From the NCBI RefSeq assembly GCF_026341125.1, contig NZ_JAPEOR010000002.1, positions 2,306,501 to 2,370,500 of the forward strand: a DNA stretch of 64,000 nucleotides, given 5' to 3'. The translations under genes were made by a program, and so were the position numbers. The stretch comes from Streptomyces sp. NBC_01142 (lineage in GTDB: Bacteria > Actinomycetota > Actinomycetes > Streptomycetales > Streptomycetaceae). Below, piece by piece: positions 42,975 to 50,074 of the stretch; the first letter of the stretch is position 1, and every line of letters starts with the position of its first letter. The notes under the pieces were generated by a model. It saw nothing but the letters and a program-made list of their open reading frames with translations. It was not told where the DNA came from and ran no database searches.

Positions 42975-43466
42975 ATGCCCGACCACCTCAGCACCACCCG
43001 GTTCCCGGTCGCGGTCGACGCTGCCCTGCGTGACGCGGGCTGGCAGCCCGGCCGCTGGGACATCAAGCTGGCCGAGCACTGGGCCGACACCCTGCGCGGG
43101 CACGTGTCGCCCGCGGGCCACCGGCACACGGTCTCCCCGGCGGCGGTCGAGGCGTGGGCGGAGTTCGGCGGCCTGCGCATCACGGCTCCCGGCCCGGGCC
43201 GCCAGACGGCCCCCACACCGGTGCACTTCGACCCGCTCGCCGGGCTCCATCTCGCGCGCACGCTGGCGGACCTCGGGCGGGCGCTGGACACCGAGATCTC
43301 CCCGCTCGGGGAGGAGGGCGACAGCCAGGCCGTTCTCGCCATCGACACGGAAGGGCGGGTCTACAGCCTCGACCACACGGGCGACTGGTATCTCGGCCCG
43401 GACATCGACCAGGCACTGGCCACGCTGATCACGGGCATCCAGCCGCAGCGCCTGACCTCGGCCTGA
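42975..43466 (+). CDS. SUKH-3 domain protein (putative immunity partner)
   Basis: 163 residues from ATG 42975, 10 bp after the YwqJ-like gene. Characteristic SUKH-3 features are RFPVAVDAALRDAGWQPGRWDIKLAEHWADTL, VSPAAVEAWAEFGGLRIT, then HFDPLAGLHLARTLADLGRALDTEISPLGEEGDSQAVLAIDTEGRVYSLDHTGDWYLGPDIDQALATLITG. The family binds and blocks cognate toxin domains, and the tight coupling implies it restrains the adjacent deaminase. No signal peptide. A perfect 12-bp hairpin terminator follows. Confidence 0.88.
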   Translation: MPDHLSTTRFPVAVDAALRDAGWQPGRWDIKLAEHWADTLRGHVSPAGHRHTVSPAAVEAWAEFGGLRITAPGPGRQTAPTPVHFDPLAGLHLARTLADLGRALDTEISPLGEEGDSQAVLAIDTEGRVYSLDHTGDWYLGPDIDQALATLITGIQPQRLTSA

Positions 43467-43555
43467 GCTCGGACCGGACCTCGGGCTGAGCCTGAGCACG
43501 GCATGACCTCGGGCTGAGCCTGAGCTCGCCGTGACCTCAGCCTGAGCGGCAGCGT

Positions 43556-43592
43556 CCGCTCGCCGCGCCGGACCGACCCACGCGGCGAGCGG
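43556..43592. terminator. bidirectional terminator, SUKH-3 / histidine kinase
   Basis: Perfect 12-bp stem CCGCTCGCCGCG (43556–43567)/CGCGGCGAGCGG (43581–43592) with a 13-nt loop between convergent genes. Just upstream, GACCTCGGGCTGAGCCTGAGC-like units (about 43478–43525) are repeated. Confidence 0.75.
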
Positions 43593-43598
43593 GCCCGC

Positions 43599-44930
43599 TC
43601 ATGTCTGCTCGGCGTACCCGTCCCGGTCCGGCAGGACCGCCGAGACCCGGAACCCGCCCGCGTCCGTCGGCCCCGACACGAACACACCGCCCAGCGCCAT
43701 CACACGCTCGCGCATCCCCACCAGGCCGTTGCCGCCGCTGGGCAGGTCCGCGCCCGCCGCGTCACCGCTCGCGTCCGGGGCGCCGTTCTCCACCTGCATC
43801 GCGACCTCCGCGTCCCGGCGCGCGAGCCGCACCATCACCTTCGCGCCCACCGCATGCTTGTGGACGTTCGTCAGCGCCTCCTGCACGACCCGGTACGCGG
43901 TCTGCTCGACCTCCCGCGCGTACTCCCGCCCCTCGCCCTGCACCGCGAGCTCGACGACCATCCCCGCCTGCCGGGACTGCCCGACGAGCCCCTCGATGTC
44001 CGCGAGAGACGGCCCGTCCTCGTCACCGGCTGCTGCCGCGGCCGCGGCAGCAGCGACGGCCACCGCAGCCAGCGGCACCGGAGCCGCGGCGCGCCGGTCG
44101 TTCTCCCCGGTCCGCAGCACCCCGAGCATCTCCCGCAGCTCGGTCAGCGCCTGCCGGCCCATGTCCCCGACCAGCGCCGCGTTCTTCACGGCCTTCTGGG
44201 GGTCCTTCAGCGCCACCGCCTGCAGGGCCGCGGCATGCACCACCATCAGGCTCACCCGGTGCGCCACGACGTCGTGCATCTCCCTGGCGATCCGGGTCCG
44301 CTCCTCCGTACGCGCCCACTGCGCCTGCTGTTCCGCCCGGTCGGCCAGCAGCGACAACTCCTGCTCCAGGCTGTCCGCACGCTCCCGAAGGCTCTCCATC
44401 AGCCGCCGCCTCGCCCCTATATACAGGCCGAACAGCACGGGCGGCGCGACCACGGCGAGCGACATGAAACCGGCCATCGTCGGTACGTACCAGGCGCCGG
44501 GATCGAAATCCGCGGAGGCGACCTCCTGGCGCACCCGTACGAAGGCCACGATCAGCGTCGCGGCCAGCGACACCCCCGTCAGCGTCGCGGTGATCCGGCG
44601 CGGCACATCGGAGGCGGCGAGCGTATAGAGCCCGACGACGCCCAGCAGATAGCCCATCTCGGCGGGCGTGGTCGCGATCGACACCAGCACCACGGCGATC
44701 GGCCATCGCCGCCGCAGCACCAGCACCGACCCGACGAGCAGCCCGAACACCACCCCGAACGGCACCGGAAGCGCCGCCTGGTCCGCGAACCCCACACCCT
44801 CCAGTGCGCATTCCAGGGCCGAGACGAGCCCGAGCCCCACATCCAATGCGACACTGCGCCGCCGTCCCCACCACAGCCAGCTTCGGGCGGTCGTGCCCGT
44901 GCCGTCCTGGTGCGCCCCCGTTGTGGTCAT
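43599..44930 (-). CDS. NarL-type sensor histidine kinase (HisKA_3)
   Basis: 443 residues. Five to six N-terminal transmembrane segments (about 30–170) form the sensor. The dimerisation/phosphoacceptor helix has REMHDVVAHRVS with His219. The ATPase domain shows QTAYRVVQEALTNVHKHA (N-box) and GNGLVGMRERV (G-box). This is the HisKA_3 class that pairs with LuxR-type response regulators. No regulator gene is adjacent; the only LuxR-type regulator in the window is 18 kb away, so the kinase looks orphan. Oddity: a poly-Ala run (AAVAVAAAAAAAAAG, about 283–297) between the DHp helices and ATPase domain. The ATG at 44930 has no strong ribosome site. Confidence 0.9.
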   Translation of the reverse strand: MTTTGAHQDGTGTTARSWLWWGRRRSVALDVGLGLVSALECALEGVGFADQAALPVPFGVVFGLLVGSVLVLRRRWPIAVVLVSIATTPAEMGYLLGVVGLYTLAASDVPRRITATLTGVSLAATLIVAFVRVRQEVASADFDPGAWYVPTMAGFMSLAVVAPPVLFGLYIGARRRLMESLRERADSLEQELSLLADRAEQQAQWARTEERTRIAREMHDVVAHRVSLMVVHAAALQAVALKDPQKAVKNAALVGDMGRQALTELREMLGVLRTGENDRRAAAPVPLAAVAVAAAAAAAAAGDEDGPSLADIEGLVGQSRQAGMVVELAVQGEGREYAREVEQTAYRVVQEALTNVHKHAVGAKVMVRLARRDAEVAMQVENGAPDASGDAAGADLPSGGNGLVGMRERVMALGGVFVSGPTDAGGFRVSAVLPDRDGYAEQT

Positions 44931-45081
44931 GTCTTCCAGCCTACGGGCGGGTGCGACTCATTTTCCTGGGAGAGCGGACAGCCCGCGGCTAAGTCCCGTC
45001 GCATCGAGGGCGGGTGGTACGGCATAGTGTGGGGAGCCCAGTCGGCAGCCAGATGGAATATCTGGATTGGGCGGCTTAGCT

Positions 45082-45153
45082 ATCCCCTGTGGTGTAATCG
45101 GCAGCACAGTGGCTTTTGGTGCCATTAGTCCGGGTTCGAGTCCTGGCGGGGGA
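45082..45153 (+). tRNA. tRNA-Gln (anticodon TTG)
   Basis: The 72-nt sequence folds as a cloverleaf. The acceptor TCCCCTG/CGGGGGA has one G·U pair. The anticodon stem GTGGC/GCCAT encloses loop TTTTGGT with anticodon TTG at 45115–45117. The T arm carries GGTTCGAGTCC. CCA is not encoded. It lies between the histidine kinase (divergent) and glmU. Confidence 0.97.
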
Positions 45154-45174
45154 GCTGCACACTTCGGGTTCTGA

Positions 45175-45203
45175 TCGGGTCCTGACCACACAGGTCAGGA
45201 CCC
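45175..45203 (+). terminator. terminator after tRNA-Gln
   Basis: Perfect 12-bp stem CGGGTCCTGACC/GGTCAGGACCCG with loop ACACA, 22 nt after the tRNA. A short T-run follows a few bases later. Confidence 0.85.
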
Positions 45204-45306
45204 GCCCTCGTTTCACGGCACGGTGGTCCGGGGGCACCCCCCAGTTCAGGACAGGTGTCCCCGGTATCCTTCGAATGTCCACCACCCGAAGCCGAAGGGC
45301 ATTCCC

Positions 45307-46755
45307 GTGAGCGCCAATCGCCCGGCAGCCGTCGTCGTCCTCGCAGCGGGTGAGGGCACCCGCATGAAGTCGAAGACCCCCAAGGTCCTGCACGAAATCA
45401 GCGGGCGCTCGCTCGTCGGTCACGTCGTCTCCGCCGCCCGCGAGCTGAACCCCGAGCACCTCGTCGTGGTCGTCGGCCATGCGAGTGAGCAGGTCAAGGG
45501 GCACCTCGCCGAGCTGTACGCGGGGACCCGCACCGCCTACCAGGCCGAGCAGAAGGGCACGGGGCACGCCGTCCGGATGGGGCTCGAGGAGCTCGGGCAG
45601 GGGCTCGACGGCCCCGTGGTCGTCGTGTGCGGCGACACCCCCCTCCTCTCCGGCGAGACACTGACCGCGCTCACCGCGACGCACGCCGCCGACGGCAACG
45701 CCGTGACCGTGCTGACCGCCGAGGTGCCCGACTCCACCGGTTACGGGCGGATCGTGCGGGACAGCGCCACCGGCGCCGTCACCGCGATCGTCGAGCACAA
45801 GGACGCCACCGAGGAGCAGCGCGCGATCCGCGAGATCAACTCCGGTGTGTTCGCCTTCGACGGGCAGCTGCTCGCCGACGCGCTGGGCAAGGTGCGTACG
45901 GACAACAGCCAGGGCGAGGAGTACCTCACCGACGTCCTCGGCATCCTGCGCGAGGCCGGGCACCGGGTCGGGGCGTCCGTCGCCGCCGACCACCGGGAGA
46001 TCCTCGGCATCAACAACCGCGTGCAGCTGGCCGAGGCGCGCAAGCTGCTCAACGAGCGCCTCCTCGAGCGGGCGATGATGGCCGGCGTCACGGTCGTCGA
46101 CCCCGCCTCGGTGCTGCTCGATGTGACCGTGACGTACGAGCAGGACGCGATCGTGCACCCCGGTACGCAGCTGCTGGGCGCCTCGCATGTCGCGGAGGGC
46201 GCCGAGGTCGGCCCCAACTCCCGCCTCACGGACACCGTGGTGCTCGCGGGCGCCCGCGTGAACAACACCGTCGCGGACAGTGCCGTGATCGGCGAGGGGG
46301 CGACGGTCGGCCCGTTCACCTATCTGCGGCCGGGTACGAAGCTGGGCGCCAAGGCCAAGGCCGGCGCGTACGTGGAGATGAAGAACGCCACCATCGGCGA
46401 GGGCACGAAGGTGCCCCACCTCTCCTACGTCGGTGACGCGACGATCGGCGAGTACACGAACATCGGCGCCGCGAGCGTGTTCGTGAACTACGACGGCGAG
46501 GCCAAGCACCACACGACGATCGGGTCGCACTGCCGGACCGGCTCGGACAACATGTTTGTGGCGCCTGTCACGGTCGGGGACGGCGCTTACACCGCCGCGG
46601 GTTCGGTCATCACCAAGGATGTCCCGGCCGGCTCGCTGGCCGTCGCCCGCGGCCAGCAGCGGAATATCGAGGGCTGGGTGGCTCGCAAGCGCCCCGGAAG
46701 CGCTGCCGCACAGGCAGCTCAAGCGGCAACGGAACAGGTCGCCGAGGGGAACTGA
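45307..46755 (+). CDS. glmU: bifunctional GlcNAc-1-P uridyltransferase / GlcN-1-P acetyltransferase
   Basis: 482 residues from GTG 45307, with GAAGGG upstream. The N-terminal pyrophosphorylase (about 1–235) has VVVLAAGEGTRMKSKTPKVLHEISG, the AEQKGTGHAV motif and CGDTPLLSG. The C-terminal left-handed beta-helix (about 260–460) carries hexapeptide repeats and the acetyltransferase residues near YVEMKNATIGEGTKVPHLSYVGDATIGEYTNIGA, followed by FVNYDGEAKHHTTIG. It makes UDP-GlcNAc for peptidoglycan and teichoic acids. The C-terminus has a short Gln/Ala extension. It precedes prs by 110 bp, the usual actinobacterial order. Confidence 0.98.
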   Translation: MSANRPAAVVVLAAGEGTRMKSKTPKVLHEISGRSLVGHVVSAARELNPEHLVVVVGHASEQVKGHLAELYAGTRTAYQAEQKGTGHAVRMGLEELGQGLDGPVVVVCGDTPLLSGETLTALTATHAADGNAVTVLTAEVPDSTGYGRIVRDSATGAVTAIVEHKDATEEQRAIREINSGVFAFDGQLLADALGKVRTDNSQGEEYLTDVLGILREAGHRVGASVAADHREILGINNRVQLAEARKLLNERLLERAMMAGVTVVDPASVLLDVTVTYEQDAIVHPGTQLLGASHVAEGAEVGPNSRLTDTVVLAGARVNNTVADSAVIGEGATVGPFTYLRPGTKLGAKAKAGAYVEMKNATIGEGTKVPHLSYVGDATIGEYTNIGAASVFVNYDGEAKHHTTIGSHCRTGSDNMFVAPVTVGDGAYTAAGSVITKDVPAGSLAVARGQQRNIEGWVARKRPGSAAAQAAQAATEQVAEGN

Positions 46756-46865
46756 CCGGAAACAGGTGCGCCTAACTCGGCGTACCGTGATACGTGCACA
46801 CAAAATTCGGCTGGCTCGCGTTCTGTAGGCCCGCGGCCAGAGAACACGTCTGAGGAGACAGTGCT

Positions 46866-47843
46866 GTGACCGGGATCAAGACGACCGGCGAGAAGAAGCT
46901 GATGCTCTTCTCCGGCCGCGCCCACCCCGAGCTGGCCGAGGAGGTCGCGCACCAGCTGGGTGTCGGCCTGGTGCCGACGAAGGCTTTCGACTTCGCAAAC
47001 GGCGAGATCTACGTCCGCTTCCAGGAGTCGGCACGTGGTGCCGACTGCTTCCTGATACAGAGCCACACGGCTCCGATCAACAAGTGGATCATGGAACAGC
47101 TGATCATGATCGATGCGCTGAAGCGGGCCTCGGCCCGGAGCATCACCGTGATCATCCCGTCCTACGGCTACGCCCGTCAGGACAAGAAGCACCGCGGCCG
47201 CGAGCCGATCTCGGCCCGCCTGGTCGCCGACCTGCTGAAGACCGCGGGTGCGCACCGCATCCTCACGGTCGACCTGCACACCGACCAGATCCAGGGCTTC
47301 TTCGACGGCCCGGTCGACCACCTCTCCGCGCTGCCGGTCCTCGCCGACTACGTGGGCGCGAAGGTGGACCGTGCCAAGCTCACCGTCGTCTCCCCCGACG
47401 CCGGCCGCGTACGCGTCGCCGACCGCTGGTGCGACCGTCTCGACGCCCCGCTGGCGATCGTGCACAAGCGCCGCGACAAGGACGTCGCCAACCAGGTGAC
47501 CGTCCACGAGGTCGTGGGCGAGGTCAAGGGCCGCGTCTGTGTCCTGGTCGACGACATGATCGACACCGGCGGCACGATCTGCGCCGCCGCGGACGCGCTG
47601 TTCGCCAATGGTGCCGAGGACGTCATCGTGACGGCGACGCACGGCATTCTGTCGGGCCCGGCAGCGGACCGTCTGAAGAACTCCAAGGTCAGCGAGTTCG
47701 TCTTCACGAACACCCTGCCCGACCCGGGCGACCTCGAGCTCGACAAGATCACGGTGCTGTCGATGGCGCCGACGATCGCGCGTGCGGTGCGCGAGGTCTT
47801 CGAGGACGGTTCGGTGACGAGCCTCTTCGAGGAGCAGGCCTAA
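46866..47843 (+). CDS. prs: ribose-phosphate diphosphokinase
   Basis: 325 residues from GTG 46866, with GAGGAG 8 nt upstream. It makes PRPP from ribose-5-phosphate and ATP for nucleotides, His and Trp. Visible features are the FSGRAHPELAEEVAHQLGV start, the regulatory flexible loop YARQDKKHRGREPISARLVADLL, the DLHTDQIQGFFDGPVDHLSALPVL catalytic loop and the PRPP-binding signature VCVLVDDMIDTGGTI. Length and motifs match class I bacterial PRPP synthases. An intrinsic terminator follows immediately, so the genes downstream are separate units; in the order I recall for Streptomyces, rplY normally follows directly. Confidence 0.98.
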   Translation: MTGIKTTGEKKLMLFSGRAHPELAEEVAHQLGVGLVPTKAFDFANGEIYVRFQESARGADCFLIQSHTAPINKWIMEQLIMIDALKRASARSITVIIPSYGYARQDKKHRGREPISARLVADLLKTAGAHRILTVDLHTDQIQGFFDGPVDHLSALPVLADYVGAKVDRAKLTVVSPDAGRVRVADRWCDRLDAPLAIVHKRRDKDVANQVTVHEVVGEVKGRVCVLVDDMIDTGGTICAAADALFANGAEDVIVTATHGILSGPAADRLKNSKVSEFVFTNTLPDPGDLELDKITVLSMAPTIARAVREVFEDGSVTSLFEEQA

Positions 47844-47857
47844 GTACGTACGAGAAG

Positions 47858-47889
47858 GGCCGTCCCGGTGCTCCCGGGACGGTCCTTTC
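47858..47889 (+). terminator. intrinsic terminator of prs
   Basis: Stem GGGCCGTCCCGG (47858–47869) pairs with CCGGGACGGTCC (47875–47886) with one G·T pair, followed by TTTCT. It starts 14 nt after the stop. Confidence 0.88.
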
Positions 47890-47900
47890 TCATGCCCGCG

Positions 47901-48060
47901 GCGCCGATGCCCACGATGCTCATGCCGCGGCGCTCATGCCGTGGCGCCGATGCCCACGATGCTCATGCCGCGGCGCTCATGCCGTGGCGCCGATGCCCGC
48001 GGCGCTCATGCCGCGGCGCGGCCGACGCCCGCAGCGCACTCATGCCCGCAGCGCTCATGC
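47901..48060. repeat. 43-bp tandem duplication and degenerate GCTCATGCC repeats
   Basis: 47901–47943 and 47944–47986 are identical 43-bp copies, themselves built from short units such as CCGATGCCCACGATGCTCATG and GCTCATGCCG. A third, shortened copy continues to about 48015 and further GCTCATGCC units reach the 3' end of the serine hydrolase gene. It is non-coding spacer between convergent genes. Confidence 0.85.
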
Positions 48061-48984
48061 CCGCAGCGCTGATGCCCTCAGCGCGTCGACGGCGATACGT
48101 GCCGCCCGGCCGATCGCCGCGTCGGCCGCCGGCAGCGTGACGGCCGTGGACGCGGCCCGGGTGAAGACCGCGACCGCGTACCGCCCGCCGTCGGGATATT
48201 CGACGACCCCCACCTCGTGGCGGAGGGTCGGCAGGGTTCCGGTCTTGCCCGAGACCCGCACGTCGTCGAAGGGGAAGCCCGAGGCGAGCCGGTGGCTCCA
48301 GGCCTGGAGGCCGAGCAGCGCCCGCAGTTCGGCTCCGTATTCCTCCCCCTCCTCGCCCTCCGCCCCGCGCGCTCCCTCGCACACCTCGTCGCGCCAGATC
48401 GCGGCCAGCAGCGCGGCCATCTCGCGCGGCGTGCTGCGGTTGGTACGGGCCGGGTCGAGGACCCTGAGCCGGGATACCGCCGCCGGGTCGACCAGCGCTG
48501 CCGCGCCGCCCGCGCCGGCGTCCTCGGCCATGGAGGCGTACAGCTCGCGCATGGTCTGCACGGCGACGGTACGGCGCAGGCCCAGTTCGCCCATGGTGCG
48601 ATTGACGGTGTCCCGGCCCACGGCGTCCCACAGCAGATCGGCGGCGGCGTTGTCGCTGACGGCGACGGCGAGGGAAGCGAGGTCGCGCAGCGAGAGGCGG
48701 GCCGCGTCGCGCATCACCCCCAGGCCGGTGGGTCCCGCACTGCGCGCCCCGGCGGGGATCTCGGTCTGCCGCCGCAGGTCGATGCGGCCGGCCGCGGCCT
48801 CGCGGTAGAGGGTGGCGACCAGGCACACCTTGTGGACGCTGGCGGTGGAGACGTCCGCGTCGCCGCCCACGGCGATCCTGGTGCCGCTGTCGATGTCGGC
48901 GGCGTACAGCTGCCCGGTGACACCGGCGTCGGCGAAGGCCTCGACGATACGGGTGCGTGCTGCGGGCGTCGGCACGGCTGTCAC
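48055..48984 (-). CDS. serine hydrolase, class A beta-lactamase-like, no signal peptide
   Basis: 309 residues from GTG 48984, overlapping the LysR-gene stop as GTGA. Penicillin-recognising motifs are present: S49-x-x-K52 (SVHK), S109-D-N111 (SDN loop) and K246-T-G (VSGKTGTL). The class A Glu166 omega-loop (ExxLN) is not evident; the region reads LDPARTNRSTPREM. No signal peptide is visible, so the product seems cytoplasmic, unlike real beta-lactamases. It could be a beta-lactamase relative with esterase or peptidase activity. Coupled to a LysR regulator, and near a divergent penicillin-binding protein. Downstream lies the repetitive tract after prs. Confidence 0.85.
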   Translation of the reverse strand: MTAVPTPAARTRIVEAFADAGVTGQLYAADIDSGTRIAVGGDADVSTASVHKVCLVATLYREAAAGRIDLRRQTEIPAGARSAGPTGLGVMRDAARLSLRDLASLAVAVSDNAAADLLWDAVGRDTVNRTMGELGLRRTVAVQTMRELYASMAEDAGAGGAAALVDPAAVSRLRVLDPARTNRSTPREMAALLAAIWRDEVCEGARGAEGEEGEEYGAELRALLGLQAWSHRLASGFPFDDVRVSGKTGTLPTLRHEVGVVEYPDGGRYAVAVFTRAASTAVTLPAADAAIGRAARIAVDALRASALRA

Positions 48985-49928
48985 AGCGGGAACTCCGATG
49001 CGGGGCGGGGGAACAGGGGCCTTTCGAGGCGGGCGGCGAACATTCCGGCGTGCGCGAGCAGGGCCTCGTACGCGGCCTCGGCGAAGATCCGTACGGCGGG
49101 CCCGTCCCGGCCCTGCGGCCAGGCCGCCGAGGTGCGCCAGGTGACGGGGGTGCCGCGCAGCGGCCGCCACACCGTACCGGGCTCGGGGGCGGGCTTCGGC
49201 ACCAGGGCGGCGGCGGCCCCGGACAGGACCAGCGCACGGGTGAAGTCGGCTCCCGCCGCCTCGTGCACGGCCGCGGGGGTGCAGCCGTGCCGGGCGCAGG
49301 CGGTGAGGGTCTCGTCGTGCAGAGCGGGGGCGGTGGCACGGGGGAAGAGGACCAGTTCGCGGCCGGTGAGTTCGGCGGCGGCCACCTCGTCCCGGTCGGC
49401 GAGGGGGTCGTCGGCGGCGAGCAGCGCCCCCAGCGGCTGGTGCAGGAGCGGGCCGAAGCCGAGTCCGGGGGCGGGGCACGGGTGGCGGACGATGCCGGCG
49501 TCGAGCGTGCCCGCGGCGAGTTCGGCGCTCTGGTCGGCGGTGGTGAGCTCGCGCAGTTCGAGGGTGCCGCCGGGTGAGCGGTCGCGGAAGCCGGTGAGGA
49601 GGGCGGCGACGGCCGCGCCGCCGAGCTGGGGCGGTACGGCTGCGCGCAGGGTGCCGGCCGCGCCGCTCTGCACCCGGGCGACGGCGGCCCTGAGCCGGTC
49701 GGCGGCTTCGAGGAGCCCGTCGGCCTCGGCGAGGACCAGGCGTCCGGCGGGGGTGAGGGCGGTGCCTCTGCTGGTGCGGTCGAAGAGCCGTACGCCGAGC
49801 TCGCGCTCAAGGCGCTGGATGCGCTGGGAGAGGGAGGGCTGGGCGATGCGCAGCCGCTCGGCGGCGCGGCCGAAGTGAGCTTCCTCGGCGACCGTACGGA
49901 AGTACCGCAGATGCAGCAGCAGGTCCAT
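48981..49928 (-). CDS. LysR family transcriptional regulator
   Basis: 315 residues from ATG 49928; no Shine-Dalgarno, but TATCAT lies about 9 nt upstream, consistent with a leaderless transcript. The N-terminal winged HTH is LLHLRYFRTVAEEAHFGRAAERLRIAQPSLSQRIQRLERELGVRLFDRTSRGTALTPAG. The C-terminal substrate-binding domain has typical LysR features (LRAAVPPQLGG, DAGIVRHP, LLAADDPLA, RELVLFPRATAP). It is translationally coupled to the serine hydrolase and divergent from the penicillin-binding protein, a setting like AmpR/BlaA-type control. Whether it responds to wall fragments is speculation. Confidence 0.9.
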   Translation of the reverse strand: MDLLLHLRYFRTVAEEAHFGRAAERLRIAQPSLSQRIQRLERELGVRLFDRTSRGTALTPAGRLVLAEADGLLEAADRLRAAVARVQSGAAGTLRAAVPPQLGGAAVAALLTGFRDRSPGGTLELRELTTADQSAELAAGTLDAGIVRHPCPAPGLGFGPLLHQPLGALLAADDPLADRDEVAAAELTGRELVLFPRATAPALHDETLTACARHGCTPAAVHEAAGADFTRALVLSGAAAALVPKPAPEPGTVWRPLRGTPVTWRTSAAWPQGRDGPAVRIFAEAAYEALLAHAGMFAARLERPLFPRPASEFPL

Positions 49929-50014
49929 GAACAGCAATGATAGGCAGAATCGAATGATGTGGATCCCGATATGGGTCTTGGACCGACCGCCGACGGGTCT
50001 GTTCTGCTGACGGC

Positions 50015-50074
50015 ATGACGACGACACATCGGGTGGGGCGGCGGCTTCGGCCGGCGGTGGCCCTGACGGGGGGG
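50015..50074 (+). other. broken N-terminus of the penicillin-binding protein: frameshift at a G7 tract
   Basis: ATG 50015 starts a reading frame THRVGRRLRPAVALTGG that looks like the basic part and first residues of a signal anchor. After seven G (50068–50074) the rest of the anchor (VAGTAGWAVLYGPL) is in another frame. Eight or five G would restore one frame. It is a sequencing artefact, a mutation or a slippage-prone phase switch. Confidence 0.6.

Noticed and set aside
43599..43720. Poly-Ala run in the histidine kinase as possible frameshift or phase switch
   Set aside because: The run is at 283–297 of the protein, far from this end, and the codons are mixed GCC/GCG/GCA, so it is normal low complexity and the frame is intact.
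47901..48060. CRISPR-like array in the repeats downstream of prs
   Set aside because: The repeats are directly adjacent or degenerate with no unique spacers of uniform length, and no cas genes are present.
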